A DNA stretch of 64,000 nt from Rhizobium sp. BT03 (GCF_030053155.1 NZ_CP125640.1:1736001-1800000), one strand, 5' to 3'. Numbered from the stretch's first letter, positions 26,690 through 38,341 are shown. The notes: generated by a model from the sequence alone, not told the origin. Program-made: numbers and translations.

Positions 26690-26820
26690 GAAAACCCTTC
26701 CAGCCACCGGTGCAATCGTTGCCCAACCGGACAACCGTCCCCCTGACGCAAAAATCCGGCCATTTTCAGGCAGCTTTTACCGGATGAACCGCGAAAGCGC
26801 AATTCACCCGGCAATATTCT

Positions 26821-29712
26821 TCACTTGTGCAGCGCAAGCTCGCGAAGGGCGGCAGCGTCACGGGCCGAGACATCGGGATATTCGGGATCGGAACCGACAT
26901 CCCTGGTGATGCGCCAGGAGCGGGCGCATTTCTCGCCCTCGGCAAGCTTCGGCACGACGCTGACCAAGGGCACCTCGGCAAGGCGGAAAGCCTCCGCCGG
27001 GCCTTCGCCGGCCGCAATCTCGATGGCCGAGGTGATGCAGACTTCGGTGAAGTCCTGCCCCTCGAGCGCCTTGATGAGCTCCGGATCGGCGATGTGGACG
27101 ACGGGAGCAGCTTCCAGCGAGGAGCCGATGCGCTTGTCCTTGCGCTCGATTTCCAGAGCGCCGGTGACGACCGAGCGGACGGCGCGGATCTTCTTCCACT
27201 TCTCGGCCAGGGCATCGTTGCGCCATTCCTTGGCAACCGGGGCAAACTGCTCCAGATGCACGGAAACGGCGGCGGGGTTGCGCGACAGCCAGGCTTCCTC
27301 GGTGGTGAAGGGCAGCATCGGGGCAAGCCAGGTCACCATGCAGTCGAAGATCCGGCGGATGACGTGCAGGCTGGCGCGCCGGCGCAGGCTCGACGGCGCG
27401 TCGCAATAGAGCGCGTCCTTGCGAACATCGAAATAGAAGGCCGAAAGCTCGACATTGGCGAAATCGATCAGCGCGCGGGCGATCTTCTTGAAGTCGAAGG
27501 CATCGTAATTCTCGCGCACCAGCTCGTCGAGTTCGGCAAGCCGGTGCAGCATCAGCTGCTCCAGCTCCGGAAGATCGGCAAAGGCGATCTCCTCACCCTT
27601 GTCATGAGCAAGCGTGCCGAGCATCCAGCGGATGGTGTTGCGGAGCTTGCGATAGGCGTCGACATTGGTCTGGATGATCGTCTTGCCGACGCGCAGGTCG
27701 TCGGCATAATCCGAGGTCATCACCCAGAGGCGCAGGATGTCGGCGCCGGCATCCTTCATCACTTCCTGCGGCGCGGTGACGTTGCCCTTCGACTTCGACA
27801 TCTTCTCGCCCTTCTCGTCCATGGTGAAGCCATGGGTGAGGACGGCGTTGTAAGGCGCGCGGCCGCGGGTGGCAGCCGATTCCAGGAGCGAGGAATGGAA
27901 CCAGCCGCGATGCTGGTCGGAGCCTTCGAGATAAAGATCGGCCGGCCACTTCAGGTCAGGGCGGTCTTCGAGCGTGAAGGTGTGCGTCGAGCCGGAATCG
28001 AACCAGACGTCGAGGATATCCATGACCTGCTTCCAGCGGGAATGGTCATGATCGTTGCCGAGGAAACGTTCCTTGGCGCCATCGGCGAACCAGGCGTCGG
28101 CGCCCTCCTGTTCGAAGGCTTCGAGGATGCGGGCGTTGACGGCGTCATCGACCAGGACCTCGCCCTCATCGTCGGCAAAGACGGCGATCGGCACGCCCCA
28201 TGCTCTTTGACGGGAAAGAACCCAGTCCGGGCGGCCCTCGATCATGGCGCGCAAGCGGTTCTGGCCGGCGGCGGGCACGAAGCGCGTGTCGTCGATCGCA
28301 CCCAGCGCGCGCGAACGCAGCGTCGTGCCGTCGGCAAGGGTCTTGTCCATATAGACGAACCATTGCGGCGTGTTGCGGAAGATCACCGGCTTCTTCGAGC
28401 GCCAGGAATGCGGATACTGATGTTTCAGCCGGCCGCGGGCAAAGAGCGCGCCGCGGGCGATCAGCGCCTTGATGACGCGGTCGTTGGCATCGCCCTTCTT
28501 GCCGTTGTCGTCGATGACGCGGGCGCCCTCGAAGCCGGGGGCGTCCGACGTGTAGAAGCCGCCGTCATCGACCGGGAACGGGATTTTGGAGTCGATGCCA
28601 CGCGCCTCAAGCGTGCGGACGGCCGACATCCAGGCATCGAAGTCTTCGCGGCCGTGGCTGGGTGCCGTGTGCACGAAACCGGTACCGGCATCGTCGGTGA
28701 CGTGATCGCCATCGAGCAATGGCACGGCGAATTCATAGCCGCCGTCCAGACCCTTGAAGGGATGCGCGCAGGCCATCGCTGCGAAGTCGGCCGCAGAGAC
28801 ATCGCTCAGGCGCTTGTACTGCAGCTTTGACTTGGCGAAGGATTCCTCAGCCAGTTTGTCGGCAAAGATCAGCTTTTCGCCGGGACGCGGACCAAAATCG
28901 TTCTCGGCAGCCGTTACCTCGTAGAGACCGTAGGAGACACGCGCGGAAAAGGAGACCGCGCGGTTGCCGGGGATCGTCCAGGGCGTCGTCGTCCAGATGA
29001 CCACGAAGGCATCTTTCAACGCAGCCGGGCCCTCGACGACGGGGAATTTCACCCAGATCGTGTCGCTCTCGTAGTCCTGATACTCGACTTCGGCCTCGGC
29101 CAGTGCCGTGCGCTCGACGACCGACCACATGATCGGCTTGGAGCCGCGATAAAGCTGGCCGCTGGCGGCGATCTTCAAAAGTTCGCCGGCGATGCGCGAT
29201 TCCGCGTGGAAGTTCATCGTCGTGTAGGGATTGTCGAAGTCGCCCTCGATGCCGAGACGCTTGAACTCTTCCGCCTGGGTCTTGATCCAGCCGGTGGCGA
29301 ATTCACGGCATTCCCGGCGGAATTCGTTGACCGGGACCTCGTCCTTGTTCCTGCCCTTCTCGCGATACTTCTCTTCGATCTTCCATTCGATCGGCAGGCC
29401 GTGGCAATCCCAGCCGGGCACGTAATTGGCGTCGTAGCCGCGCATCTGGAACGAGCGGTTGATGACGTCCTTGAGGATCTTGTTCAGCGCGTGGCCGATA
29501 TGGATGTTGCCGTTGGCATAGGGCGGGCCGTCATGCAGCACGAACTTTTCGCGGCCGGCGGCCGAGGCGCGCAGTTTCTTGTAGAGCCCCATCTCCTGCC
29601 AGCGCTTGACGAGCTCCGGCTCCTTTTGCGGCAGGCCGGCGCGCATCGGGAAATCGGTTTCGGGCAAATAGAGGGTTTTCGAATAGTCGATCTTTTCGGC
29701 GGTGTCGGTCAT
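26821..29712 (-). CDS. ileS: Isoleucyl-tRNA synthetase IleS
   Basis: A 963-residue class Ia synthetase that charges tRNA-Ile. ATG 29712 ([26 protein letters not shown]) is the family-like start; the open frame upstream to 29949 has no family sequence. HIGH is at 71-74 ([10 protein letters not shown]), KMSKS near residue 635 ([10 protein letters not shown]), with the editing CP1 domain between them. The C-terminal zinc knuckle is degraded: EKCARSW keeps one Cys, and the second CxxC is SARD. No T-box leader was seen. Confidence 0.97.
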   Translation of the reverse strand: MTDTAEKIDYSKTLYLPETDFPMRAGLPQKEPELVKRWQEMGLYKKLRASAAGREKFVLHDGPPYANGNIHIGHALNKILKDVINRSFQMRGYDANYVPGWDCHGLPIEWKIEEKYREKGRNKDEVPVNEFRRECREFATGWIKTQAEEFKRLGIEGDFDNPYTTMNFHAESRIAGELLKIAASGQLYRGSKPIMWSVVERTALAEAEVEYQDYESDTIWVKFPVVEGPAALKDAFVVIWTTTPWTIPGNRAVSFSARVSYGLYEVTAAENDFGPRPGEKLIFADKLAEESFAKSKLQYKRLSDVSAADFAAMACAHPFKGLDGGYEFAVPLLDGDHVTDDAGTGFVHTAPSHGREDFDAWMSAVRTLEARGIDSKIPFPVDDGGFYTSDAPGFEGARVIDDNGKKGDANDRVIKALIARGALFARGRLKHQYPHSWRSKKPVIFRNTPQWFVYMDKTLADGTTLRSRALGAIDDTRFVPAAGQNRLRAMIEGRPDWVLSRQRAWGVPIAVFADDEGEVLVDDAVNARILEAFEQEGADAWFADGAKERFLGNDHDHSRWKQVMDILDVWFDSGSTHTFTLEDRPDLKWPADLYLEGSDQHRGWFHSSLLESAATRGRAPYNAVLTHGFTMDEKGEKMSKSKGNVTAPQEVMKDAGADILRLWVMTSDYADDLRVGKTIIQTNVDAYRKLRNTIRWMLGTLAHDKGEEIAFADLPELEQLMLHRLAELDELVRENYDAFDFKKIARALIDFANVELSAFYFDVRKDALYCDAPSSLRRRASLHVIRRIFDCMVTWLAPMLPFTTEEAWLSRNPAAVSVHLEQFAPVAKEWRNDALAEKWKKIRAVRSVVTGALEIERKDKRIGSSLEAAPVVHIADPELIKALEGQDFTEVCITSAIEIAAGEGPAEAFRLAEVPLVSVVPKLAEGEKCARSWRITRDVGSDPEYPDVSARDAAALRELALHK

Positions 29713-30055
29713 ATCGGGACAATCGTTTCTGGCGGCCCAGGAAGGGGCGCAACGGCGTGAAAAAGCTGGTGACGGAAGCGCTCGTAAGCAAGCGCCAAAA
29801 ACCCGGACCTCCCGGCCGCTTAGCGCGCGCGGAAGGCCGGGCCGATAATTCGCATCGTCATCGCCAGCCGAAATTTCGTCATAGCGCCGGTTCATAGGCG
29901 TTTTTGCCCGGAAAAGGAAGAGCAGAATTCGTGGGGCCGCAATCGGCACCGATGGCTGGAATTGCCGGCGATTGACCTCTCAAGAAAGTGGAGAGGCTGG
30001 AAAACCCTTGTCGCCTGCAGTATGATCTGACTATCTGACCAGCAGGCGGAGACGC
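29713..30055. other. Intergenic region between ileS and the Phd/PIN pair, no feature seen
   Basis: These 343 bases hold the divergent upstream regions of ileS and the antitoxin gene. I see no RNA gene, no palindromic repeat and no convincing small gene. An in-frame extension of ileS runs to 29949 but lacks family sequence. Confidence 0.5.
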
Positions 30056-30319
30056 ATGAAAAAAATCACGAAACAAAGCTGGAAGCTCGAAGAGGCGAAA
30101 GCGCGGTTCAGCGAGGTGGTTCGCCGGGCCCACAGCGAAGGACCGCAGCGGGTGACGGTTCGCGGCCGCGACAGCGTCGTTGTCATCAGCGTCGAAGAGC
30201 TCGACCGGCTGACCAAGGCCGAACCGAAAATGCCTTTCGTCACTTTCATGGAGAGCCTCGATCTCAAGGATCTCGATCTCGAGCGGGAGGCCGATTATGG
30301 ACGGGATGCCGAGCTGTGA
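30056..30319 (+). CDS. Phd/YefM-family antitoxin
   Basis: An 87-residue protein beginning MKKITKQSWKLEEAKARFSEVV, the typical Phd/YefM N-terminal DNA-binding fold (W...EAK..FSE), followed by VTVRGRDSVVVISVEEL and an acidic C-terminus that would wrap the toxin. A purine-rich GGCGGAGACGC precedes the start. Its last codons overlap the start of the PIN toxin gene by four bases (GTGA). It should neutralise the toxin and repress the pair. Confidence 0.92.
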   Translation: MKKITKQSWKLEEAKARFSEVVRRAHSEGPQRVTVRGRDSVVVISVEELDRLTKAEPKMPFVTFMESLDLKDLDLEREADYGRDAEL

Positions 30320-30774
30320 TCGGCTGGCTGCTGGATACGAATGTCATATCGGCGCTGATCAATCCGAACGGCGCCCCCTCCGTCAAATCCTGGGCTGCGG
30401 CTCAAGACGAAGAGCGGATGTTCATCAGCATCCTCACGCTGGCGGAATATGACAAGGGCATCGAGAACCTGCCCGAGGATGACCAGAACCGCTATCGGTA
30501 TGTTGCTGCACGCGATGCGCTGGAAGAGAGGTTTTCTCGACGCGTTCTTTCGCTCAGCGACGCAACCGTCAGACATTGGGGCGTCATTTCGGGACGCGTG
30601 AAGCTGCGGACCGGGCATGCGCCGTCGGTGGTCGACACGATGCTCGCTGCCACCGCCATCGAGCACAATCTCTATCTGGTGACGCGAAACGTCAGGGATA
30701 CGCGCTTCTCCGGCGCCGATGTCTTCGATCCGTGGACGAGCGATCCCGCTCAATTTCCCTTGAGCCGGAGATAG
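30316..30774 (+). CDS. PIN-domain toxin (VapC-like)
   Basis: A 152-residue PIN-domain ribonuclease from GTG 30316. Acidic active-site residues are visible: D7 in LLDTNVIS, E44 in LAEYDKG, D111 in VVDTMLAATA and the later TRNVRDTRF. VapC-type toxins cleave tRNA or rRNA when free of antitoxin. It overlaps the antitoxin gene by four bases, so synthesis is coupled. It converges with ribF, 27 bases away, leaving little room for extra sequence. Confidence 0.92.
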   Translation: MIGWLLDTNVISALINPNGAPSVKSWAAAQDEERMFISILTLAEYDKGIENLPEDDQNRYRYVAARDALEERFSRRVLSLSDATVRHWGVISGRVKLRTGHAPSVVDTMLAATAIEHNLYLVTRNVRDTRFSGADVFDPWTSDPAQFPLSRR

Positions 30775-30801
30775 CCGATCACAGCCACGCTGACGGCGAC
30801 C

Positions 30802-31785
30802 TCAGGAAAAACAAAGCTTCCGGTCGAGTTCGCCGAGCGGCGCCACACCCGACAGCAGCGTCCTCGCCTCCTCCTCGTCGCGCTTGATCTGGGCGACGAG
30901 CGGATCGAGGCCGTCGAATTTCAGCTCGGGCCTGAGATAACCGAAGAAGGAGACGGCGCAGCGCTGGCCGTAGAGATCGCCGCTGAAATCGAAAAGATAG
31001 GTTTCGAGCAGCGGCGCACCGTTTTCCGTCACCGTCGGGCGGCGGCCGTAGCTCGCGACGGCGTCGTGCAGCGTGCCCTCCTGGCGGCGGAAGCGGACGG
31101 CGTAGATGCCGGCGGCGAGTTCCACCTCCGGCGGCAGGCGCATGTTGGCAGTGGGAAAGCCGAGCTGCCGGCCGAGCTTCTCGCCGTCGATCACCTCGGC
31201 CTCGACCGTATAGCGGTAGCCGAGCATGCCGGCGACTTCGCTGACGCTGCCTTCCTTCAACAGCGCGCGGATATGGCTCGAAGAGACGACATCGGCGTTT
31301 TCGTCGCGGAAGGCATCGATCAGGGTGACGCCGAAACCATAGGTCTGGCCGGCATTCATCAGGAAGGCCGGACCGCCCTCGCGGCCGCGGCCGAAATGGA
31401 AGTCGAAGCCGGTGACGACCTCGGAGGCCCCGAGCCAGTCCTTGAGGATCGAATGGATGAAATCATCGGCCGAGCGCTGCGAGAACTCGTAATCGAAGGG
31501 ATATTCGATGACCGCGTTGAAGCCCAGCGTTTCCAGGATGCGGGCCTTCAGCGGCGCGGGCGTCAGGCGGAAGACCGGGGTCTCGGGCCGGAAGACCGTG
31601 CGCGGATGCGGCTCGAAGGTCAGCACCAACGCGGGGATGCCGCGCGCCTTGGAGATTTCGAGCGCGCGGCTGAGCACCGACTGGTGGCCCCGATGCACGC
31701 CGTCGAAATTGCCGATGGCGATGACGCCGCCCTTGAGATGGGCGGGCAAGGGTTCCCGGGTTTCATTGCGGTGGAAGACGGTCAT
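30802..31785 (-). CDS. ribF: Bifunctional riboflavin kinase/FAD synthetase RibF
   Basis: A 327-residue bifunctional enzyme (riboflavin to FMN to FAD) from ATG 31785; an upstream in-frame start at 31824 would overlap the previous gene. The N-terminal FMN adenylyltransferase has GNFDGVHRGHQSV and GFDFHFGRGREGG. The C-terminal flavokinase has GRQLGFPTANM and GIYAVRF. It lies 14 bases downstream of a HAD hydrolase gene in the same direction. No FMN riboswitch is visible, and the enzyme is expected to be constitutive. Confidence 0.96.
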   Translation of the reverse strand: MTVFHRNETREPLPAHLKGGVIAIGNFDGVHRGHQSVLSRALEISKARGIPALVLTFEPHPRTVFRPETPVFRLTPAPLKARILETLGFNAVIEYPFDYEFSQRSADDFIHSILKDWLGASEVVTGFDFHFGRGREGGPAFLMNAGQTYGFGVTLIDAFRDENADVVSSSHIRALLKEGSVSEVAGMLGYRYTVEAEVIDGEKLGRQLGFPTANMRLPPEVELAAGIYAVRFRRQEGTLHDAVASYGRRPTVTENGAPLLETYLFDFSGDLYGQRCAVSFFGYLRPELKFDGLDPLVAQIKRDEEEARTLLSGVAPLGELDRKLCFS

Positions 31786-31799
31786 CGGCTGGCTTCTCT

Positions 31800-32648
31800 T
31801 TATGCGAGGCGTGGCATCCACCACTTCGGCGCGGCTTTTTCCCGATCGAGATAGGCGTTGAGGATCGCCTCGTCGGTCTCGCCGTTCAAGGTGTATTCCT
31901 TGGCGTGGATACCGCCGCTGATGTAAAGAAGGTCGAGGCCGTAATTCAAGGCGCCGCGCACATCGGTCGGCATGCCGTCGCCGATTGCCAGCACCCGCTC
32001 GGTGGGGAAATCGCCGCGAAGCTCGCGGGCCGCGGCGAGCGTCGCCTCATAGATCGGCCGGTGTGGCTTGCCGGCGATGCGGGTTTTGCCACCGAGCTGC
32101 TCGTAATAGGCGGCCATGGCGCCGGCGCAGGGGATGATGCGATGGCCGCGCTCGACGACGAGGTCGGGGTTGGCGCAGATCATCGGCACCTCGCGGGATT
32201 TGAATTCCAGAAGCATGTCGGTGTAATCTTCCGGCTTCTCGGTCTCGTCGTCGAAAAAGCCGGTGCAGACGAGCGATTGCGCTTCGCCTGATGGCACCCG
32301 CTCGACGCCGATGCCTTCGAGAAGCGCCTTGTCGCGCTCGGGGCCGAGCAGAAAGACCGTCTTCGGCCCTTCGGCGATCAGCCGGCGCGTGACGTCGCCT
32401 GAGGTGACGATACGGTCATAGGCGCTGTCGGGAACGCCGATCTGACGCAATTGCTCGACCACCTGCCAGGAAAGACGCGGCGAATTGGTGATCAGGACGA
32501 CGGCGACGCCGCTTGCGCGCGCCGCTTCAAGGGCAGCAGCGGCCTTCGGAAACGGCTCGACGCCGTTGTGAACGACGCCCCAGACATCGCAGAGCACCAC
32601 GTCATAATGACCTGTTATCTCCGAGAAGTTTTCTATCCGCCTGGCCAT
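31800..32648 (-). CDS. TIGR01459-type HAD superfamily hydrolase
   Basis: A 282-residue HAD IIA (NagD/PGP-like) phosphatase from ATG 32648 (MARRIENFSE); upstream in-frame starts are less likely. Motif I is VLCDVWGVVHNG, motif II VVLITNSPR and motif IV GDGMPTDVRGALN, with a C2-type cap between. The substrate is unknown. It is followed directly by ribF, so a role near flavin-nucleotide metabolism is possible but unproven. Confidence 0.87.
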   Translation of the reverse strand: MARRIENFSEITGHYDVVLCDVWGVVHNGVEPFPKAAAALEAARASGVAVVLITNSPRLSWQVVEQLRQIGVPDSAYDRIVTSGDVTRRLIAEGPKTVFLLGPERDKALLEGIGVERVPSGEAQSLVCTGFFDDETEKPEDYTDMLLEFKSREVPMICANPDLVVERGHRIIPCAGAMAAYYEQLGGKTRIAGKPHRPIYEATLAAARELRGDFPTERVLAIGDGMPTDVRGALNYGLDLLYISGGIHAKEYTLNGETDEAILNAYLDREKAAPKWWMPRLA

Positions 32649-32812
32649 TCCGATTTCCCGATTTGCTTCAGTCACCGGTGACATTGCAAAGGCGCAAGGC
32701 GATGGCAAGGCATTTTCTTCGCGGCCGGCCCGTGGCAGCGGGTTTCGGCGGCAATCTCAGCAATTCTCCGGCCTCTTCACAATTCCGGCACAAAAATTCG
32801 TGATTGCTCTCA

Positions 32813-32841
32813 TTGACTCCTCTTGGAGCCATCCCTAAATG
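32813..32841 (+). promoter_or_regulatory. Housekeeping-type promoter of groESL
   Basis: A -35 TTGACT (32813-32818) and a -10 TAAATG (32836-32841) are separated by 17 bases. The predicted start point falls at the edge of the CIRCE element, which begins eight bases after the -10 box. Confidence 0.7.
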
Positions 32842-32848
32842 CTCGTCG

Positions 32849-32875
32849 CTAGCACTCGCCGCAAGGGAGTGCTAA
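32849..32875 (+). promoter_or_regulatory. CIRCE element (HrcA operator) of groESL
   Basis: The arms TAGCACTC and GAGTGCTA are separated by nine bases, and the outer C/A pair differs from the TTAGCACTC consensus in one base only. It lies 59 bases before groES. HrcA, encoded elsewhere, would repress here until heat shock. Confidence 0.95.
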
Positions 32876-32933
32876 CATCTATCCATGTGGGCCGCTCCGG
32901 CCCGCGAATGTCATTCGATCGAGGGATTAGACA

Positions 32934-33230
32934 ATGGCAAGCACCAACTTCCGCCCCCTTCACGACCGCGTCGTTGTTCGCCGCGTTGAGTCCGAAGCCA
33001 AGACCAAGGGTGGCATCATCATTCCCGATACCGCCAAGGAAAAGCCGCAGGAAGGCGAAATCGTCGCCGTCGGTTCCGGCGCTCGTGACGAGTCCGGCAA
33101 GGTCGTCGCACTCGACGTCAAGGCTGGCGACCGCATCCTGTTCGGCAAGTGGTCCGGCACCGAAGTCAAGATCGACGGCGAAGACCTTCTGATCATGAAG
33201 GAAGCCGACATTATGGGCATCATCGGCTGA
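32934..33230 (+). CDS. groES: Co-chaperonin GroES
   Basis: A 98-residue lid protein of the GroEL chamber: [20 protein letters not shown], then [22 protein letters not shown] with the mobile-loop residues, and the end EADIMGIIG. Length and sequence are normal. It is the first gene of the groES-groEL operon, behind a sigma-70-like promoter and CIRCE. Confidence 0.98.
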   Translation: MASTNFRPLHDRVVVRRVESEAKTKGGIIIPDTAKEKPQEGEIVAVGSGARDESGKVVALDVKAGDRILFGKWSGTEVKIDGEDLLIMKEADIMGIIG

Positions 33231-33289
33231 TCAGCCGCTGGCCTTTCCGACGTAGCCGACGGGTCCCAAAACCCGGACACTCGAATTGA

Positions 33290-35047
<1,758 letters not shown>

Positions 35048-35088
35048 CCAAAGCCGTGACTGACATCCATTCCGGCATCCGGAATAGG

Positions 35089-35119
35089 AAGGGCGGCCCT
35101 CGGGTCGCCCTTTTCTTTT
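35089..35119 (+). terminator. Rho-independent terminator of groESL
   Basis: AAGGGCG pairs with CGCCCTT across a short loop and leads into TTTTCTTTT. A smaller hairpin (ATTCCGG-CAT-CCGGAAT, 35069-35085) lies just before it. The terminator is 147 bases from the groEL stop because of the duplicated insert. Confidence 0.8.
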
Positions 35120-35608
35120 GCGCTCAAAGCGATTCGGTCCGTTGCGCGCAATTTTATGGCGCGTTGCCGGCTCCTGCCCCGGAAGCTTGCGCGAAGCTTG
35201 CCTTGCCGCGCTTTTTCGGGCCGCCGGTCTCCGCGGGAAGTTGCATCGTTGCGGCACCATTCCCCCCCTCATATCGCGCGGAACCGCATCCAAAACCCGC
35301 AAAATTGATGTGTCGGCGCGGCTTTCCCGCTGGATAATGCGAGAATGGCGGCATCCCAGGAAAAACTCCGATCCGAACACCCCTTAAAAAGCCGTTGCCG
35401 TTTGTTCAAAAGCTCCTATAAATCCGCGCTGCAATTGAAGCGCGCCTACTAAACGGGCGCGAAAGACAATCCTTGACGTTCCGCGGGCCCGATGGCCGTG
35501 GCAACGATTGCCTGCAAAAGCACGGGCATCATGCCTGCTGCTGCGTGATCCTGTTTTTGTGTTTACCGAGCGTGCGGCGGAGGAGCTGCATGCAAACGGG
35601 GGAACGCC
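35120..35608. other. Intergenic region upstream of the PAS-like protein; promoter candidate only
   Basis: Nearly 490 bases without a convincing gene; an open frame 35056-35337 has atypical Cys/Pro-rich composition and crosses the groESL terminator. A TTGCCG (35394-35399) and TATAAA (35416-35421) pair with 16-base spacing could be the promoter for the gene at 35609, leaving a long leader of about 180 bases. Confidence 0.4.
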
Positions 35609-36055
35609 TTGTTTAAGATCGCCAAAGCCAATGCAGCCGTACCTTTGACACCCGGCTCGCTGGAGCACCACAATCAAAATGACGAGATGGTGGCTCAGTT
35701 TTCGATTTCCGAAACCTGGACCGGAGATTTGTCGAGCGGCATGCTCCGCCTCGGCGAATGGAGCGCGATGCTGCACGGCCTTTCCGCACGGGACTGCGGG
35801 CTCTTGAGCCTGATCCGCTGCTATGACAGCAAGGACCGCGCCCATGTCCTGGAGCTGTTCGAGCAGGCGGCCACGCTCTGCTCCTCCTTCTGTTTTTCGA
35901 CGACGATCATCATGCCGAACGGCCTGCGCCAGCCGCTCTTCTGCATGGGCGAGTCGAACGGGCTCGAGGAAAAGTACAGCGGCAGCATGGTCGGCGTCTT
36001 TATCTTTCCGCGCTTCAAGCTTGAGGGTGCACGCCAGGTCACAAGCCGGCTATAG
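35609..36055 (+). CDS. Small PAS-fold-like protein of unknown function
   Basis: A 148-residue protein from TTG 35609, preceded by GGGGGAACGCC. It has no signal peptide. From about residue 45 the order fits a PAS_3-type domain: GEWSAMLHGL, YDSKDRAHVLELFEQAA, CFSTTIIMPNGLRQPLFCMG, then GSMVGVFIFPRF. There is no output domain, so it would be a stand-alone sensor or an adaptor. Assignment is from pattern only. Two or three Cys residues in the core could bind a cofactor. Confidence 0.65.
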   Translation: MFKIAKANAAVPLTPGSLEHHNQNDEMVAQFSISETWTGDLSSGMLRLGEWSAMLHGLSARDCGLLSLIRCYDSKDRAHVLELFEQAATLCSSFCFSTTIIMPNGLRQPLFCMGESNGLEEKYSGSMVGVFIFPRFKLEGARQVTSRL

Positions 36056-36066
36056 AGGCTGGAACT

Positions 36067-36202
36067 GCCCCTCACCCTAACCCTCTCCCCGTTTTACAGG
36101 GAGGGGACGTGCCCTGCGAGAGGTTTGTGGGGAACGGAGAGCTTGCGGCTAGCTTCCTTCGCCCCGTTTACGGGGAGAAGGTGGCGGCAGCCGGATGAGG
36201 GG
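36067..36202. repeat. Intergenic palindromic repeat (CCCCTCACCC...GATGAGGGG family), copy 2
   Basis: It starts CCCCTCACCCTAACCC and ends CCGGATGAGGGG, with GAGGGGACGTGCCCTGCGAGA in the middle, as in copy 1 at 25837-26010. It fills the gap between the convergent PAS-like and GST genes and may end transcription from both. Confidence 0.8.
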
Positions 36203-36230
36203 CCGGCATCGGCGATCTCCTGGCGGTCAG

Positions 36231-36941
36231 CTATTCGGGCTTGACCGGAATGTTCAGCCCCGTCTGGCTGGCCGGGCGGGCGATGCAGCGCTGCAGCCAG
36301 TCCATGACGGCGGGGAATTTTGCATAGTCGAGAAGCTCGCGGCCGCCATAGAAGATGTCGGCGCCGCGAACCCAGGTGAAGGTGGTGATGTCGGCAATCG
36401 TATATTGATCGCCCATGATCCACTGCCGGCCCTTCAGCCGGTCGTCGAGCACGCCGAGCAGCCGCTTGGATTCATCGCGATAGCGATCCACCGGATAGGA
36501 ATTGTTGGCGACCTTGTCGGCGGCGAATTTGTGGAAATGTCCGAACTGGCCGAACATCGGGCCGATGCCGGCCATCTGGAAGAACACCCATTGAATGCAT
36601 TCGTAGCGGCCGGCGGCATCCTCAGGAATGAGCCTGCCGGTCTTTTCCGCGAGATAAAGCAGGATGGCGCCGGATTCGAAAAGGCCGATCGGCTTCCCGC
36701 CCGGGCCGTTCGGATCGATGATCGCCGGAATGCGGCCGTTCGGGTTGAGAGATTCGAATTCCGGCGATTTCTGCTCGTTGGCGGCGAAGGAAATATAGTG
36801 CGGCTCATAGGCGAGCCCGAGCTCTTCGAGCGCGACGGACACTTTCAAGCCGTTCGGCGTCTGCAGAGAGTAGAGCTGGATGATGTCGGAATTTCTAGCC
36901 GGCCAGCGCGCCGTGATCGGAAATGCGGACAGATCTGCCAT
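36231..36941 (-). CDS. Glutathione S-transferase family protein (Nu-class/YfcG-YghU-like)
   Basis: A 236-residue protein from ATG 36941 (MADLSAFPITARWPARNSD). The thioredoxin-like N-domain has LYSLQTPNGLKVSVALEEL with the Nu-class Thr-Pro-Asn, SPEFESLNPNGRIPAIID and GLFESGAILLYLAEK. The C-terminal helical domain contains GDQYTIADITTFTWVRG. Nu-class enzymes act mainly as glutathione-dependent disulfide oxidoreductases. It diverges from a DoxX gene, with a small inverted repeat at 37014-37032 between. Confidence 0.9.
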   Translation of the reverse strand: MADLSAFPITARWPARNSDIIQLYSLQTPNGLKVSVALEELGLAYEPHYISFAANEQKSPEFESLNPNGRIPAIIDPNGPGGKPIGLFESGAILLYLAEKTGRLIPEDAAGRYECIQWVFFQMAGIGPMFGQFGHFHKFAADKVANNSYPVDRYRDESKRLLGVLDDRLKGRQWIMGDQYTIADITTFTWVRGADIFYGGRELLDYAKFPAVMDWLQRCIARPASQTGLNIPVKPE

Positions 36942-37013
36942 CGGATTCTCCTTGTTATCAGCCGACCATAAGAGACCGGGCGCGCCAAAGGCAAGCGGCG
37001 GCCGGCAGCGCAT

Positions 37014-37032
37014 CGTTCCATATTATTGAACG
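37014..37032. promoter_or_regulatory. Small inverted repeat between GST and DoxX genes
   Basis: CGTTC and GAACG are separated by nine AT-rich bases. The place, midway between two divergent genes with redox-type products, suits a shared operator, but no regulator gene is adjacent. Confidence 0.35.
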
Positions 37033-37152
37033 AACTGTCCGCATCTGTTTATCTTTCCATAACGCGGGAAAAGAGCGACATAGGAGGCATCCGAGGTCCA
37101 CACGGTGCCGGGGCACCAAGATCTCCAGAGCCATTCAACGGAGGCAGCATCC

Positions 37153-37566
37153 ATGTCGAACGCCATTATCCTGATTGCCCGCATTCTTCTTTCCTTCATG
37201 TTCATCCTTTCCGGCTTCATGAAGCTCACCGATCCTGCCGGTACTGCGGGCATGATCGCTGGTGCCGGCCTGCCGGCAGCAACCCTGTTGGCCTATGTCG
37301 CAGGTCTTTTCGAACTGCTGGCCGGCCTTGCGGTTCTCACAGGTTTCCAGGTGCGCATCGCCGGCTGGCTGCTCGCCGCCTTCTGTGTCTTCACGGGCGT
37401 TGCCTTCCACCTGCCCTACGCAAGCGGCACGGAACTCGTGAACATTCTCAATCAGATCATGGTCATGAAGAACATCACGCTGGCCGGCGCGTACATTCTG
37501 CTCGCCACCGTCGGTGCCGGTGCCTATTCGATTGACGCCCGCCGCGGCGCCTATGCGGCCGCCTGA
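37153..37566 (+). CDS. DoxX family membrane protein
   Basis: A 137-residue protein with four hydrophobic segments, starting at ATG 37153 after CGGAGGCAGCATCC. DoxX family features are ILIARILLSFMFILSGFMKL, LPAATLLAYVAGLFELLAGLAVLTGF and FHLPYASG. Members are small inner-membrane proteins linked to redox stress or quinone chemistry; the exact role is unknown. A strong bidirectional terminator follows. Confidence 0.88.
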   Translation: MSNAIILIARILLSFMFILSGFMKLTDPAGTAGMIAGAGLPAATLLAYVAGLFELLAGLAVLTGFQVRIAGWLLAAFCVFTGVAFHLPYASGTELVNILNQIMVMKNITLAGAYILLATVGAGAYSIDARRGAYAAA

Positions 37567-37592
37567 TCCAGCAGACATCCTCCCAAACATGC

Positions 37593-37623
37593 AAAACCCG
37601 CCGTCTTCCGACGGCGGGTTTTT
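37593..37623. terminator. Bidirectional terminator between DoxX and hisG
   Basis: AAAACCCGCCGTC and GACGGCGGGTTTT form a perfect 13-bp stem with a TTCC loop. T runs on both strands allow it to stop transcription from doxX and from the leftward his operon. Confidence 0.92.
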
Positions 37624-37645
37624 GCTTGTGGCCTGATGGCCGAAA

Positions 37646-38341
37646 TCAGAGGGCGGCGCGCACCGCTTCGATAATCGCCTGCACGACGGGTTCGTCGGCA
37701 TGGCTCTCCTTGCGGGCGCGCACCAGGCAGGCCTGCGAATGCAGGATGACGCCGTCCTGGAGCACCTTCAGATGGTTGGCACGCAGGGTCGAGCCGGTGG
37801 AGGTGATGTCGACGATGATATCGGCCGAGCCGGAGGCCGGCGCCCCCTCGGTGGCGCCGAGGCTCTCGACGATGCGATAGAGCTGGATGCCGTGCTGGCT
37901 CGAAAAGAACTGCTGAGTCAGCCGCCAATATTTGGTGGCGATGGCGAGGCGCCGGCCGTGCCGGGCGCGGAAATCGGCGGCGACGTCGCCGAGATCGGCC
38001 ATGGTCTCGACATCCAGCCAGATCTCCGGCACGGCGACGACGACATCGGCATGGCCGAAACCGAGGCGGGCGCAGAATTCGACGCGCTTGTCGACCTCGG
38101 CAAAACCTTCCCGCATCAGATCCTCGCCGGTGACGCCGAAATCGACGGTGCCGTTGCCGAGTTCCCGGGAAATCTCGGAAGCCGAAAGGAAGGCCACCTC
38201 GACATCGTCCCAGCCTTCAACGCGGCCGCGATAGGAGCGGTCGTTGCCGACGGCCGTGATCGTCATGCCGGCCCGCTCGAAGATCGCCGAAGCGTCGTCC
38301 TTCATCCGGCCTTTGGAAGGAAGCGCGATGGTGATGGTCAT
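37646..38341 (-). CDS. hisG: ATP phosphoribosyltransferase HisG (short form)
   Basis: A 231-residue catalytic subunit of the first step of histidine synthesis (ATP + PRPP). It is the short form that lacks the C-terminal regulatory domain and needs HisZ. Visible motifs are ALPSKGRM at the N-terminus, FGVTGEDL and the PRPP loop region [18 protein letters not shown]. Its start overlaps the hisZ stop by four bases. It is the last gene of hisS-hisZ-hisG. Confidence 0.96.
   Translation of the reverse strand: MTITIALPSKGRMKDDASAIFERAGMTITAVGNDRSYRGRVEGWDDVEVAFLSASEISRELGNGTVDFGVTGEDLMREGFAEVDKRVEFCARLGFGHADVVVAVPEIWLDVETMADLGDVAADFRARHGRRLAIATKYWRLTQQFFSSQHGIQLYRIVESLGATEGAPASGSADIIVDITSTGSTLRANHLKVLQDGVILHSQACLVRARKESHADEPVVQAIIEAVRAAL

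Noticed and set aside
35056..35337. 93-codon open frame after groEL as a small gene
   Set aside because: It crosses the groESL terminator hairpin, has atypical Cys/Pro-rich composition and no ribosome site.
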